From Actinokineospora sp. NBRC 105648 (lineage in GTDB: Bacteria > Actinomycetota > Actinomycetes > Mycobacteriales > Pseudonocardiaceae), in NCBI RefSeq assembly GCF_030269645.1, contig NZ_BSTR01000004.1:186001-250000 (forward strand): a stretch of 64,000 nucleotides of DNA, written 5' to 3'. Positions 1 through 8,795 of this stretch are shown piece after piece (the stretch's first letter is position 1; the number at the start of each line of letters is the position of its first letter). Both the position numbers and the translations under genes were made by a program. The notes beneath the pieces were generated by a model, which was not told where the DNA came from, made no database searches, and worked only from the letters and a program-made list of their open reading frames with translations.

Positions 1-2
1 GC

Positions 3-533
3 GGCGCGCCGGGCTCGGGCAAGTCGACGCTGGCCCACCGGCTGGTCGACGCCCTGGGCGGCCGGGCCGCCCTGGTGGGCATGGACGGCTTCCACCTCGC
101 CCAGGTCGAGCTCGACCGGCTCGGCCGCGCCGAGCGCAAGGGTGCCCCCGATACCTTCGACGAGGGCGGCTACGCGCACCTGCTGCGCCGGTTGCGCGCC
201 AACGACGAACCGGTCGTCTACGCCCCCGAGTTCCGCCGCGAGATCGAGGAGCCGATCGCCTGCGCTGTCCCGGTCGGGTGTGACGTTCCCCTCGTGGTGA
301 CCGAGGGCAACTACCTGTTGCTGTGGCCGGACGTGCGCCCCCTGCTGACCGAGGCCTGGTACCTCGACCCCGGCGAGGACGTCCGCCGCGCACGCCTCCT
401 AGCACGCCATATGGCCTACGGCCGGACTCGCGACCAGGCCTGGGCGCGCACCACCGGATCGGACGAGCACAACGCCCAACTGGTGGCGACCACCGCGCCA
501 ACAGCGGACCTCCTGCTGCGGAAGATCGATTGA
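3..533 (+). CDS. P-loop nucleoside/sugar kinase (YggC/uridine-kinase-like), 5' truncated
   Basis: The 5' end is cut by the window edge; 176 residues are visible. The reading frame opens straight into a Walker A motif, GAPGSGKST, followed by MDGFH and later TEGNYLLL. These are hallmarks of the uridine kinase/phosphoribulokinase-like family of small-molecule kinases (YggC or nucleoside kinase type). It would transfer the ATP gamma-phosphate to a nucleoside or sugar in the cytoplasm; the substrate cannot be read from sequence. Only a short N-terminal piece is likely missing, because the P-loop is normally near residue 30. The next gene is co-directional, 82 bp downstream, with its own ribosome site. 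Confidence 0.85.
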   Translation, partial: GAPGSGKSTLAHRLVDALGGRAALVGMDGFHLAQVELDRLGRAERKGAPDTFDEGGYAHLLRRLRANDEPVVYAPEFRREIEEPIACAVPVGCDVPLVVTEGNYLLLWPDVRPLLTEAWYLDPGEDVRRARLLARHMAYGRTRDQAWARTTGSDEHNAQLVATTAPTADLLLRKID

Positions 534-615
534 CCGAACGCACCCGAGTCACTCGACTGGGGCACTATGGCGGACGGCCCGCCCCCGAACGGGTCAAGGA
601 GAGGACGGTTCGTCG

Positions 616-1023
616 ATGCCCACGTTGACCGGCGTCCACCACGTCGCGCTGACGGTCACGGACGTTGACCGCAGCGTCCCCTGGTACGAGCGCGTGCTCG
701 GCTTCACCACCGCCGGCCGCGCCGACGAGGGCGAGCAGGGCCTGCGCAAGGTGTTCCTGCGCGGCTTCGGCATCACGCTGACCCTGGTCCAGCACCCCGG
801 CGGTGCGCACGAGCCGTTCGACGAGTGCAGACCCGGCCTGGACCACCTGACGTTCTCGGTCTCCGACGAGGCGACCCTGCGCGGGTGGACCGACCGGCTC
901 ACCGAGCACGGCGTGACGTTCTCCCCGATCACCGAGGAGATCTCCGCCCCCGGTGCCGCCGTGGTGGTGCTGCGCGACCCGGACGGCATCCAGCTGGTGC
1001 TCTGGGCCCCGCCTAGTCCGTGA
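616..1023 (+). CDS. VOC family (glyoxalase-fold) protein
   Basis: A 135-residue single-unit vicinal oxygen chelate protein. It begins with a TGVHHVALTVTD strand carrying the usual metal-ligand histidine. It also has DHLTFSV in the second half and ends with DPDGIQLVLWAP, the typical C-terminal DPDG strand with a metal-ligand position. The fold serves glyoxalases, dioxygenases and antibiotic-binding resistance proteins, so the exact reaction is unknown. The ATG at 616 has a purine-rich AAGGAGAGG 8-12 bp upstream. Its last 11 bases overlap the end of the convergent DedA gene. Confidence 0.9.
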   Translation: MPTLTGVHHVALTVTDVDRSVPWYERVLGFTTAGRADEGEQGLRKVFLRGFGITLTLVQHPGGAHEPFDECRPGLDHLTFSVSDEATLRGWTDRLTEHGVTFSPITEEISAPGAAVVVLRDPDGIQLVLWAPPSP

Positions 1024-1654
1024 CCGAGACGGTGTCGACCGGCCTGCGCATCTCCTGCCGGTAGCGCAGCACGCCCCAGACCGTGCCGACCACGAAGAAC
1101 GCCACGCTGCCCACGACCGCGGCGGTCTTGAGCCACGGCAGCTCGTCGAGCAGTCCCGCGCCGTAGTAGCCGAGCAGCACCAGGGTCGGCACCCAGGCCA
1201 CGCCGCCGATGAAGGTGGCCAGCGCGAACCGGCGGGGGTCCATCTTCGCCGCGCCCGCGACCAGCGGGGCCAGCGTGCGGATCCACGGGATCCAGCGGGC
1301 CACCACGATGGCGAAGAAGCCGCGCCGGTCCAGGAAGTCCCTGGCGCGGTCGAGGTTGTGCTGGGAGAGCACCCGGCCGCCGACCCGGGTGATGATCGCG
1401 TGGCCGGTCTTGGCGCCGACGTAGTAGCCGAGCTGGTTGCCCGCGACCGCGACCAGGGTGGCCACCAGCGAGAGCCACCAGGCCTGGTGCTCGGCGCCGT
1501 GCTGGGCCAGCACGACCCCGGCGGCGAACAGCAGCGAGTCGCCGGGCAGGAACAGGCCCACGATGAAGGCGCACTCGGCGAAGACGAAGCCCAGCACGAT
1601 GGCCCAGACGAGCAGTGGACCAGCGGATTCGAGCACGCCGAGCGCGGTGTTCAC
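1013..1654 (-). CDS. DedA family membrane protein
   Basis: A 213-residue polytopic inner-membrane protein of the DedA/SNARE-associated family, implicated in lipid flipping and envelope homeostasis. It shows the signature segments FLPGDSLLF near residue 38, the conserved GYYVGAKTG, and the basic motif FVARWIPWIRT (the family F-x-R-x-(I/P)-x-x-R-T region) near residue 120. Several hydrophobic helices flank these. Length is normal for the family. It converges on the VOC gene with an 11-bp overlap. A second DedA gene lies at 13.5 kb. Confidence 0.92.
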   Translation of the reverse strand: MNTALGVLESAGPLLVWAIVLGFVFAECAFIVGLFLPGDSLLFAAGVVLAQHGAEHQAWWLSLVATLVAVAGNQLGYYVGAKTGHAIITRVGGRVLSQHNLDRARDFLDRRGFFAIVVARWIPWIRTLAPLVAGAAKMDPRRFALATFIGGVAWVPTLVLLGYYGAGLLDELPWLKTAAVVGSVAFFVVGTVWGVLRYRQEMRRPVDTVSVTD

Positions 1655-1803
1655 GGCCGTAGGGTACGTGCCCGACCTGGCGCGCCGCAGATGTTCGGGG
1701 TCGTATTCACCGGACTTCGGTCACGATTCAACCCCGGTCAAGATCGCATTTCCGGCCTGGAAATGATTCGCCCGATAGCCGGTGTCGGACGACAATTCCA
1801 GCC

Positions 1804-2664
1804 GTGATCACCACGCGCGAGGGCACGGTGCGCGACCTGCAGGCGCTGGCCCAGCGGATCTTCTCCCCCGCGAGCCTGTGCCACGTCGGTGACCTGGCCT
1901 GGCAGCGGTTCCAGCACGCGGGCCGGGAGGCGGAGTGGACGACGCGGGTGTGGGAGCGCGACGGCGTGGTGCTCGCCTGGGGCTGGGTGGACGCCCACGG
2001 CCTGCAACTGCTGGTGGACCCGGCTTTCCCGTACCTGGCGGGCGCGGTGCTCGACGAGTTCCCCGGCCACTCGGTCCCGGTGCTCGACTCTGAGGTCCAC
2101 GTCATCGCGGCGCTGGTCGAGCGGGGTTACCGCGCCCAGGAGGGCCCCTTCTCCGTCTACCTCGCGCATCCGCTCACCGACCTGGCCACCCCGGTTCTCC
2201 CGGACGGCTTCCACGCCCGCCACGTCACGCCCGCGGATCTGGACCGGCGGGTCGAGGTGCACCGCGCGGCCTGGCACCCGTCGCGGGTGACCGCGGCGAG
2301 CTACGCGGCGCTCAGCGCCGCTTGGCCCTATCAGGCGACCCTCGACTGGGTGATTGAAGCGCCGGACGGGACCTTCGCCGCCAGCTGCCTGATCTGGCTC
2401 GACCCGGTCCACCGGGTCGCCGAGCTGGAGCCGGTCGGTACCGCCCCCACCCACCGCCGCAAGGGGCTCGCCCGCGCGGTCTGCCTGGCGGCCATGCGCG
2501 CGGCTCGGGACGCGGGGGCCGAGCGCGCGATCGTCTACCCGGTGGTGGGCGACCCGCGGTCGGTCGGCGCGCTGCCGCTCTACCTCGGCCTCGGTTTCAC
2601 CCAGTACGGCCGCTGCACCACCTACCGGGGTGGAACTCGATCAATCGGTCGCTCGTTCGCCTGA
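1804..2664 (+). CDS. GNAT family N-acetyltransferase (tandem-domain size)
   Basis: A 286-residue cytoplasmic acetyltransferase. The C-terminal half has the acetyl-CoA binding signature VGTAPTHRRKGLAR (Q/R-x-x-G/A type) and the late motif LYLGLGFTQYGR typical of GNAT strand 6-7. The N-terminal 140 residues look like a degenerate GNAT repeat, as in mycothiol-synthase-like tandem proteins. Acceptor substrate unknown. The start is GTG at 1804. Its 3' end overlaps the following ABC ATPase by up to 35 bp, which suggests co-translation. Confidence 0.85.
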   Translation: MITTREGTVRDLQALAQRIFSPASLCHVGDLAWQRFQHAGREAEWTTRVWERDGVVLAWGWVDAHGLQLLVDPAFPYLAGAVLDEFPGHSVPVLDSEVHVIAALVERGYRAQEGPFSVYLAHPLTDLATPVLPDGFHARHVTPADLDRRVEVHRAAWHPSRVTAASYAALSAAWPYQATLDWVIEAPDGTFAASCLIWLDPVHRVAELEPVGTAPTHRRKGLARAVCLAAMRAARDAGAERAIVYPVVGDPRSVGALPLYLGLGFTQYGRCTTYRGGTRSIGRSFA

Positions 2665-3268
2665 CGTGCTGGTGCGGTTGAGCGGGCTCGGTGTCCGCGT
2701 AGGTGCTGAGCGGTGGTTGTTCCGGGGACTCGACCTCGAACTCGCCGAGGGCAGCTGCCTGGCCCTGACCGGGGTCAACGGATCGGGGAAGTCGACGTTG
2801 CTGCGCTGCCTCTACGGGGTGCAAGACCCCACCGAGGGCTCGGTCACCGTCGACGGGCAGCCGCCGGACGAGCGGCGGCCTGAGTTCCGCAGGGCCGTGT
2901 CCGTGCTGTTCGACGACTCGGCGCTGTTCGGCGAGTACACCCCCGCCCAGCACTTCGAGCTGCTCGGCGTCGAGGAGCCCGACCACGACCTGCCCGACGT
3001 GCCCAGCCGTCAGCTCTCCGCCGGGCAGCAGCGCAGGCTGCTGCTGCGCGGTGCCTTCGCCCGCCCGCACCGGCTGCTCCTGCTCGACGAGCCCGAGCGC
3101 GCGGTCGACGCCGCGGGCCGGGAGTGGTTGGCGGGGATGGTCAAGGCGGCCAAGGCCGCGGGTGCGGCCGTGGTGATCGCCAGCCACTTCCCGCCGCTGG
3201 TCCAGGCGGTGGCCGACCAGTTCGTCGACCTCGACGAGGCCGGTGGCACGGCTGAGCGGACGCGGTGA
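2630..3268 (+). CDS. ABC transporter ATP-binding protein
   Basis: A 212-residue single ABC ATPase. Walker A is GVNGSGKST, the signature is LSAGQQRR, Walker B is LLLLDEPER, and the switch histidine is in IASHF. The glutamate after Walker B is present, so it should hydrolyse ATP. It lacks membrane segments and presumably energises the membrane protein encoded immediately downstream. The GTG at 2630 overlaps the GNAT gene; a GTG at 2666, just past the GNAT stop, is an equally plausible start. Substrate unknown. Confidence 0.88.
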   Translation: MELDQSVARSPDVLVRLSGLGVRVGAERWLFRGLDLELAEGSCLALTGVNGSGKSTLLRCLYGVQDPTEGSVTVDGQPPDERRPEFRRAVSVLFDDSALFGEYTPAQHFELLGVEEPDHDLPDVPSRQLSAGQQRRLLLRGAFARPHRLLLLDEPERAVDAAGREWLAGMVKAAKAAGAAVVIASHFPPLVQAVADQFVDLDEAGGTAERTR

Positions 3269-3356
3269 CGGCGGTGCGACGCGCCCGCCCGGCATTGCCG
3301 CTTGGTGCCCGGGCGTCCGGGCTTTCCAGCTCGCGACGGACCGCGGAGCCCGGCCG

Positions 3357-4538
3357 GTGAGGGCGTTCGGACGCTGGTTGGCCGACTGGCCGATCGTGGT
3401 CTTCGTCCTCGGCGGGGTGCTCGCGCTGCCGTTCTACAAGGCCGCCGACGTGCGCGCGAAGTTCATCGGCGACCACCCGCTACCCGTCGACGGCACGCTG
3501 ACCCTCTTGCTCGTCGCCCTGGCGGTGAGCGTGTTCTCGGTGCTGCGCCGCTCCCACGTCTGGGCCGATCCGGCCCGGCTGACCTGGGACGACACCGGCG
3601 ACCGAGACCGACCCATCACCCGCCGGCTGCTTGGTGCGCTGGCGGTCCGCGCGGCCGTGGTGGGGTACTTGTTCGCCGCGGGCGGGGTGGTCCTCGGCTG
3701 GCCCGACCTGGTGCTCTCGGTAGCGCTCGTCCTCGCCGCGGGCGTTTTCGCCTACCGACGGGCGGCTCGGCCCGCGCACCCGGCCGAGCTCGCCGCGCCG
3801 TTCCTGCTCGTCGCGGCCAGCATTGCTCCACAGTGGACCGCGTGGTTGGTGGTCGGGGTGCTGGCCGCTGCCGCCATCCCGGGGCGCGGGCTCCTGGCGC
3901 GGCGCGACGAGCTGGTGCGCGGGTGGAACGCCAAGGTCCTGCGCTCGGTCTCGGCCGCCTTCGGCGACGTCCTCGCCCTGCTCCCGGCCGCCCGCCCGGT
4001 CCGGCTCAGGCTCACCAGCACGGCGCGTCTCGTCCTCGCCGGGGTCGCCGCGCGACGTAGCGCGTTGCCGTCCGCCTTGTTGATCGCGCTCGTGGTTCCC
4101 TTGCTGCACCGGCTTTTCCCGGTTGTCGACCCCGGGTGGCTCACCGGCGTGGGCGGGTACCTGGTCCTGGTCCCGCTGGCGGGCGGGCTTTCCGAGGTGG
4201 TCCGGGTGGCGGGTCTGCGCCGCTGGGTCCCCGCGAGCACCCGCGCGCTCAAGCTCACCACCACCGGCGTGCTCACCGCGGTCGGACTGGCCTGGGTCGC
4301 GCTCACTGTCCTCTTCGGACTCCCAGTCGCACCCCGGGTCGAGTCGCTCACCGCGCTGCTGGCGGCGTGGGCCGCGGTGCGCACCGCGACCCGCCCGGAC
4401 ATCGACTACGCCTCCGCGGTCGCGGTCGACGCCGGTGGTCTCTACGTGCCAGTGGGTCTGGCCCGCCAGTTGGTGCGCGGGCCAGACCTGCTGCTGTTCG
4501 GGCTGCTGGTCCTGAACGCCTACTTCCACTCGTCGTAG
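3357..4538 (+). CDS. Polytopic membrane protein, probable ABC exporter permease partner
   Basis: About 393 residues with roughly ten hydrophobic segments (for example IVVFVLGGVLALPFY near the start and LLLFGLLVLNAYF at the end) and no soluble catalytic domain. It follows the ABC ATPase directly, so it is inferred to be the membrane half of that transporter; no family signature is recognised. The frame is open back to a GTG at 3243, overlapping the ATPase gene. The 3243-3356 stretch has weaker GC third-position bias and no hydrophobic character, so the GTG at 3357 was preferred. Its 3' end overlaps the convergent MFS gene by 19 bp. Confidence 0.7.
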   Translation: MRAFGRWLADWPIVVFVLGGVLALPFYKAADVRAKFIGDHPLPVDGTLTLLLVALAVSVFSVLRRSHVWADPARLTWDDTGDRDRPITRRLLGALAVRAAVVGYLFAAGGVVLGWPDLVLSVALVLAAGVFAYRRAARPAHPAELAAPFLLVAASIAPQWTAWLVVGVLAAAAIPGRGLLARRDELVRGWNAKVLRSVSAAFGDVLALLPAARPVRLRLTSTARLVLAGVAARRSALPSALLIALVVPLLHRLFPVVDPGWLTGVGGYLVLVPLAGGLSEVVRVAGLRRWVPASTRALKLTTTGVLTAVGLAWVALTVLFGLPVAPRVESLTALLAAWAAVRTATRPDIDYASAVAVDAGGLYVPVGLARQLVRGPDLLLFGLLVLNAYFHSS

Positions 4539-7177
4539 CCGAGCACCACGTCGTGCGTGCCCGCCTGGCCGCCGCCCAGGCGCACCTGGTCGGCAGTCGG
4601 CGAGTAGCCGCTGGCGACCACGGTGTACTCGCCCTCGGCCAGGTCGTCGATGGCGTAGCGGCCCTCCAGGTCGGTCGTGGTCACGGTGACCATCCCGCCG
4701 GAGGCGTCCAGCACGGTGATCCGCGCGTCCGGTACCGCGACTCCCCCGTGCGTGCGGGCCACGCCCGCGAGCGACGCGCCGCCGACCAGTTCTACGTCGT
4801 GGCGCAGCTCCCCGGAAGCGGGTAGCCGCACCGGTGTGGCCGCGGGGCGGAACGCGGGCGCGCTCACCACGAGGGTGAACTCGCCGCACCGCACACCGCT
4901 GAACCGGTAGCTGCCGTCGGAGGCGCTGGGCTGCGACTCGACCACGTCGCCACGCGGGTCGGTGAGCGTCACCCGGGCCGAGCCGACCGGGGTGTGCCCG
5001 TCCGCGGTCATCACGAACCCGTGCAGCACCGTCACGCCGGTCAGCACGACGTCCACTGTGGACTGTCCTGGTCGGACGGTCACGGTGGTGGCCCGCGGCT
5101 GGTGCTCGGGCGCGGAGGCCAGCAGCACGTACGACCCGGGGACCGGCGCGTCGAGCGCGTAGCCGCCCGAGGTGTCGGCGCCGCCGCGCCACACCTGCTT
5201 GCCCTCGTCGTCCAGCAGGGTCAGCGCCGCACCCGGGACACCCGAACCGTCCGGGCCGCGGACCTGGCCGCGCACCCCGGGTGACGGGTAGAAACCGTTG
5301 TGCCCGGCGGGTTCCCCGTCGAGGGCGTTCCCGCTGAACGAGCCGTTGGCGGAGACCGGCTCCGGTTCCGGCGCGCGCTCGGGCTCCGGCGCGGGGTCAG
5401 CAGTCCCCGTCTCGGAGTCGGACTCGTTCTCAGTCTCGGAGTCGAGCTCGGCGGCGTGCGCCGGGGAGGTCACCGTGGCCGGGTTCTCCTTGGCAGCGTC
5501 CGGCAGCAGCGCCTCGCCGCCCTCCATGATCGCGGGCCCGGTGGTCAGCCGCAGCGGGATCTCCTTGATGAACAGCGACACCACGAACGCCAGCACCATC
5601 ACCGCGGCGCCCACCAGGAACACCAGCTGGATGGAGTCGACGAAGCCCTGCTGGAACGGCAGCGCCAGCCGCGGGTCCACCGTCTGCAGGAACGACGAGT
5701 CCTGCAGCACCCCGCCGCCACCGCCGCCCTGCAGCGCGTCGAACACCGGCTTGTTCACCGGGTTCGCGCGGACCGCCGGGTCGGCCAGCGCGGCCTGGAA
5801 CTGCGGGGTCGCCGCCGCCGTGCGGAACGCCGAGGCGATGTTGTCGGCGACCGTGCTGAACAGCAGCGACAGGAACACCGCGACACCGAGCGTGCCACCG
5901 AGCTGGCGGAAGAACGTCGTCGAGGCGGTGGCCACGCCGACGTCGCGGAAGGGCACCGCGTTCTGCGCCGCCACGGTCAGGGTCTGCATGCAGAAGCCCA
6001 GCCCGAGGCCGAACACGGTCATGAACACGATCGGCTGCCAGATCGGGGTGGCGACCTCGACGGTGTGGAACAGCAGCAGCCCGGCGACCAGCAGCGCCGA
6101 GCCGATGATCGGGAAGATCTTGTAGCGGCCGGTGCGCGAGGTGATCTGCCCCGAGGTGATCGAGGCGATCATGATGCCGAGCATCATCGGCACCATCATC
6201 AGCCCGGCCTCGGTCGGGGTGAAGCCGCGCACGATCTGCAGGTACTGCGGCACCATCGAGATCCCGCCGAACATGCCGACACCGAGGATGGTGCCCGCGA
6301 CGATCGTCAGCGCGAAGGTGGAGGTCTTGAACAGCCGCAGCGGGATCAGCGCCTCGTCCTTCATCGCCCGTTCGACCAGCAGGAACCCGATCAGGCCGAT
6401 GACCCCGATGCCGTAGCAGAGCACCGCCCTGGTCGAGTCCCAGCCCCACTCCCGGCCCTGCTCGGCCACGATCAGCAGCGGTACCACCGCGACCGAGAGG
6501 AAGACCGCGCCGAAGTAGTCGACCCGGTGGTCGCGCCGCTCGTGCGGCACGTTGAGCACCCTGGTCACCACGAACAGCGCGATGATGCCGATCGGCACGT
6601 TCACCAGGAACACCCAGCGCCAGCCGGTGATGCCCAGGATCTCGCCCTGGCCCGCGAAGAAGCCGCCGATGACCGGGCCGAGCACGCTGGAGGTGCCGAA
6701 CACGGCCAGGAAGTAGCCCTGGTACTTGGCCCGCTCCCGGGGCGGCACGATGTCGGCGATGATCGTCAGCGCCAGCGACATCAGGCCACCGGCGCCCAGG
6801 CCCTGGAACGCCCGGTAGGCGGCGAGCTCGTACATCGAGGTGGCCAGCGTGCAGGCCAGCGAGCCGACGATGAAGATCGAGATCGCGGTGATGAAGAACG
6901 GCTTGCGGCCGTAGATGTCGGACAGCTTGCCGTAGAGCGGCGTGGAGACCGTCGAGGTGATCAGGTAGGCGGTGGTGGCCCAGGCCTGCAGGTTCAGCCC
7001 GTGCAGGTCGTCGGCGATAGTCCGGATCGAGGTGCCGACGATGGTCTGGTCGAGCGCGGCCAGGAACATGCCGAGCAGCAGCCCGGACATGATCACCAGG
7101 ATCTGCCGGTGGGTCAGGCCGGGACGCTCCGGCGCGGCGTGCTTGGCCGCGTCGGTCCCGGCGGTGGCGGCGGTCAT
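4520..7177 (-). CDS. DHA2-type MFS drug exporter with C-terminal carboxypeptidase-regulatory-like repeats
   Basis: An 885-residue protein. Residues about 25-540 are a 14-helix EmrB/QacA (DHA2) major facilitator, with LDQTIVGTSI in helix 1 and GRKPFF in the loop 2-3 motif A. The family acts as a drug/proton antiporter. An acidic Glu/Pro-rich linker of about 60 residues follows. Then come three consecutive beta-sandwich repeats of 70-80 residues each, beginning VRGQVRGPDG, LHGFVMTADG and LAGVARTHGG, with Gly-x-Tyr turns (GGYALDAPVPGSY, GSYRFSGVRCGEF, GRYAIDDLAEGEY). These are carboxypeptidase-regulatory-like domains. Family exporters usually end near residue 500. It is co-transcribed with the MarR gene (ATGA overlap at 7174-7177). 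Confidence 0.93.
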   Translation of the reverse strand: MTAATAGTDAAKHAAPERPGLTHRQILVIMSGLLLGMFLAALDQTIVGTSIRTIADDLHGLNLQAWATTAYLITSTVSTPLYGKLSDIYGRKPFFITAISIFIVGSLACTLATSMYELAAYRAFQGLGAGGLMSLALTIIADIVPPRERAKYQGYFLAVFGTSSVLGPVIGGFFAGQGEILGITGWRWVFLVNVPIGIIALFVVTRVLNVPHERRDHRVDYFGAVFLSVAVVPLLIVAEQGREWGWDSTRAVLCYGIGVIGLIGFLLVERAMKDEALIPLRLFKTSTFALTIVAGTILGVGMFGGISMVPQYLQIVRGFTPTEAGLMMVPMMLGIMIASITSGQITSRTGRYKIFPIIGSALLVAGLLLFHTVEVATPIWQPIVFMTVFGLGLGFCMQTLTVAAQNAVPFRDVGVATASTTFFRQLGGTLGVAVFLSLLFSTVADNIASAFRTAAATPQFQAALADPAVRANPVNKPVFDALQGGGGGGVLQDSSFLQTVDPRLALPFQQGFVDSIQLVFLVGAAVMVLAFVVSLFIKEIPLRLTTGPAIMEGGEALLPDAAKENPATVTSPAHAAELDSETENESDSETGTADPAPEPERAPEPEPVSANGSFSGNALDGEPAGHNGFYPSPGVRGQVRGPDGSGVPGAALTLLDDEGKQVWRGGADTSGGYALDAPVPGSYVLLASAPEHQPRATTVTVRPGQSTVDVVLTGVTVLHGFVMTADGHTPVGSARVTLTDPRGDVVESQPSASDGSYRFSGVRCGEFTLVVSAPAFRPAATPVRLPASGELRHDVELVGGASLAGVARTHGGVAVPDARITVLDASGGMVTVTTTDLEGRYAIDDLAEGEYTVVASGYSPTADQVRLGGGQAGTHDVVLGYDEWK

Positions 7178-7659
7178 GCGGGTTCCCCTTGGTGGTTCTC
7201 GATGTCGGCGTTGAGCGTGGTGAGCAGGCGCACCAGGGTCCGGCGGTCGTCGTCGGGCCAGTGCGCGAGCAGCGCGGCGACGCGCTGGGTGCGCAGCCTG
7301 CGGTTGGCGGTGAACACCCGGTCGCCCTCCTCGGTCGGCGCGAGCACGCAGGCCCGCCCGTCACCGGGGTCGGTGCGCCGCTCGAGCCAGCCGCGCGCCA
7401 CCAGTGCGCTCACCTGCCTGCTGACCGTGGACGGGTCGGCGTGGATGGCCTCGGCGAGCGCGTTGGCCCGCAACGGGCCCAGGTGCACCAGCGCGGCGAG
7501 CAGCGCGTAGTCCGACCGCTCGACCGCGTCCCGGGTCCCCCCGGTGAAGTGCTGCTTGGCGTGGTGGCTCAACCGCAGGAACCGCACGAGCTGCAGGCCG
7601 AGTTCATCGGCGGTGCGCAGCTCGGCGGGGCACGGCGCGTCGGGGAGGGTGTCCGACAT
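7174..7659 (-). CDS. MarR family transcriptional regulator
   Basis: A 161-residue winged-helix regulator. The recognition-helix region reads ADPSTVSRQVSALVARGWLERR, followed by the wing residues TDPGDGRACVLAPTEEG, a textbook MarR pattern. It overlaps the start of the exporter gene by 4 bp (ATGA), so the two form one operon, and it probably represses its own promoter together with the exporter. A short inverted repeat sits about 30 bp upstream of its ATG. Confidence 0.93.
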   Translation of the reverse strand: MSDTLPDAPCPAELRTADELGLQLVRFLRLSHHAKQHFTGGTRDAVERSDYALLAALVHLGPLRANALAEAIHADPSTVSRQVSALVARGWLERRTDPGDGRACVLAPTEEGDRVFTANRRLRTQRVAALLAHWPDDDRRTLVRLLTTLNADIENHQGEPA

Positions 7660-7682
7660 GACGTCTCCTTGGTTGTGCCTGC

Positions 7683-7692
7683 CAACTGGTTG
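7683..7692. promoter_or_regulatory. Candidate MarR operator (CAAC-N2-GTTG)
   Basis: CAACTGGTTG, with 4-bp inverted arms around a 2-bp centre, lies 24 bp upstream of the marR start. TTGCGTTACCCAA, a TTG-N7-CAA pair, lies beside it. The position and symmetry suit autoregulation of the marR-exporter operon. The motif is short, so this is only suggestive. Confidence 0.35.
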
Positions 7693-7755
7693 CGTTACCC
7701 AAGCATGTTCCTCGGCCCGGGTGATCGCAAGCCAGACGCGCGCGCCCGCGGCGGC

Positions 7756-8709
7756 CTAGGCGGCCAGCTCCTCGGCGAGCGCGCCGCGCAGGAACTCCCC
7801 GGCCTGGCCGATGGCCAGCCGCCCCTCCGGCAGCACCGGGTAGAACGCCGGGAACACGTGCACCTGGCCCGGCCAAACCTGCAGCTCGCAGTGGGCGCCC
7901 GCCATCGTCATGGCCGACGCCAGCCGCTCGGCGTCACCCCGCAGGCACTCGGTGTCACCCACCTGGATGAGCATCGGCGGCCAGCGCCGCTTCGAGCCCT
8001 TGAGCACCGCCAGCCGGGGGTGGTCAACGCCATACTCGCCCGCGTAGAGCGCGGCGACCTCCCGGGCCCGCGCGGGCGGGATGTACGGATCGCGGTGGCG
8101 CGCGTCGCGCTCGTCGAGCTGGGCGCAGGTGAGGTCGAGGAACGGCGAGAACAGCACCGCCGCGCCGGGCATCACCATCCGCTGACGGGTCAGGTCGGCC
8201 AGCAGCCCGGCGGTGAGGTGGCCCCCGGCCGAGTCGCCCGCGACCACGACCCGGTCGGCGGCGTAGCCCTGGTCCAAGAGCCACCGGTACGCCGCGAGCG
8301 CGTCGTCGGCCGCAGCGGGGAAGGGGTGCTCGGGAGCGCGCCGGTAGTCCAAGAGGAGCACGGGTAAGCCACACGCCTGCGACAGCGCCGCGGCCAAGTG
8401 GCGGTGAGTGCGCAGCGAGCCGAAGACGAAGCCGCCGCCGTGCAGGTACAGGACAGCGCCCGCGTGCTCGTCGGCGTCCCGCCCGGTGATCCACAGACCC
8501 GTGACGTCGCCGTAGCCGTGCGGCTCGGACACCGCGCGGATCCGGGTGCCGCGGGGCAGCCGGGTGAACCCGACCGCGTCGAAGGCGTCCCGCACGACCC
8601 GCAGCTGGGCACCCCGCAACCGCAGCCGGTCGGCCAGCGGGCGCACGCAGGTGAGCATGTACCGGGCGAGTGCCCTGGCCTGCACGCTCGGTCCTGGCAG
8701 CTCGCTCAT
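7756..8709 (-). CDS. Alpha/beta hydrolase (hormone-sensitive-lipase-type esterase)
   Basis: About 317 residues. The oxyanion-hole motif HGGGFVFGS and the nucleophile elbow GDSAGGHL are those of the HSL/type IV esterase family. The catalytic acid lies in the region around QVGDTECL and the catalytic His in VHVFPAF. It should hydrolyse carboxylic esters in the cytoplasm; the substrate is unknown. The ATG at 8709 (MSELPGPSV) was chosen over an upstream in-frame start at 8751 because the extra residues are not conserved-looking. Divergent from the following FAD enzyme gene. Confidence 0.9.
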   Translation of the reverse strand: MSELPGPSVQARALARYMLTCVRPLADRLRLRGAQLRVVRDAFDAVGFTRLPRGTRIRAVSEPHGYGDVTGLWITGRDADEHAGAVLYLHGGGFVFGSLRTHRHLAAALSQACGLPVLLLDYRRAPEHPFPAAADDALAAYRWLLDQGYAADRVVVAGDSAGGHLTAGLLADLTRQRMVMPGAAVLFSPFLDLTCAQLDERDARHRDPYIPPARAREVAALYAGEYGVDHPRLAVLKGSKRRWPPMLIQVGDTECLRGDAERLASAMTMAGAHCELQVWPGQVHVFPAFYPVLPEGRLAIGQAGEFLRGALAEELAA

Positions 8710-8795
8710 GGCACACCCCCGATCGCGGGCGTCAGCAGTGACACCCACCACACCAACTGTAGGTCAGCACCCGGCCGATCGCCTACGGTTGGCCG

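Noticed and set aside
3480-5192. A 570-codon open frame on the minus strand across the membrane-protein/MFS junction
   Set aside because: It is Arg/Gly/Ala/Asp-rich, crosses two well-supported genes in other frames and has no domain. It is a high-GC shadow frame.
5300-7510. A 736-codon plus-strand frame antisense to the MFS gene
   Set aside because: The translation is His/Arg/Asp/Gly filler, the expected antisense of a GC-rich gene with strong third-position bias.
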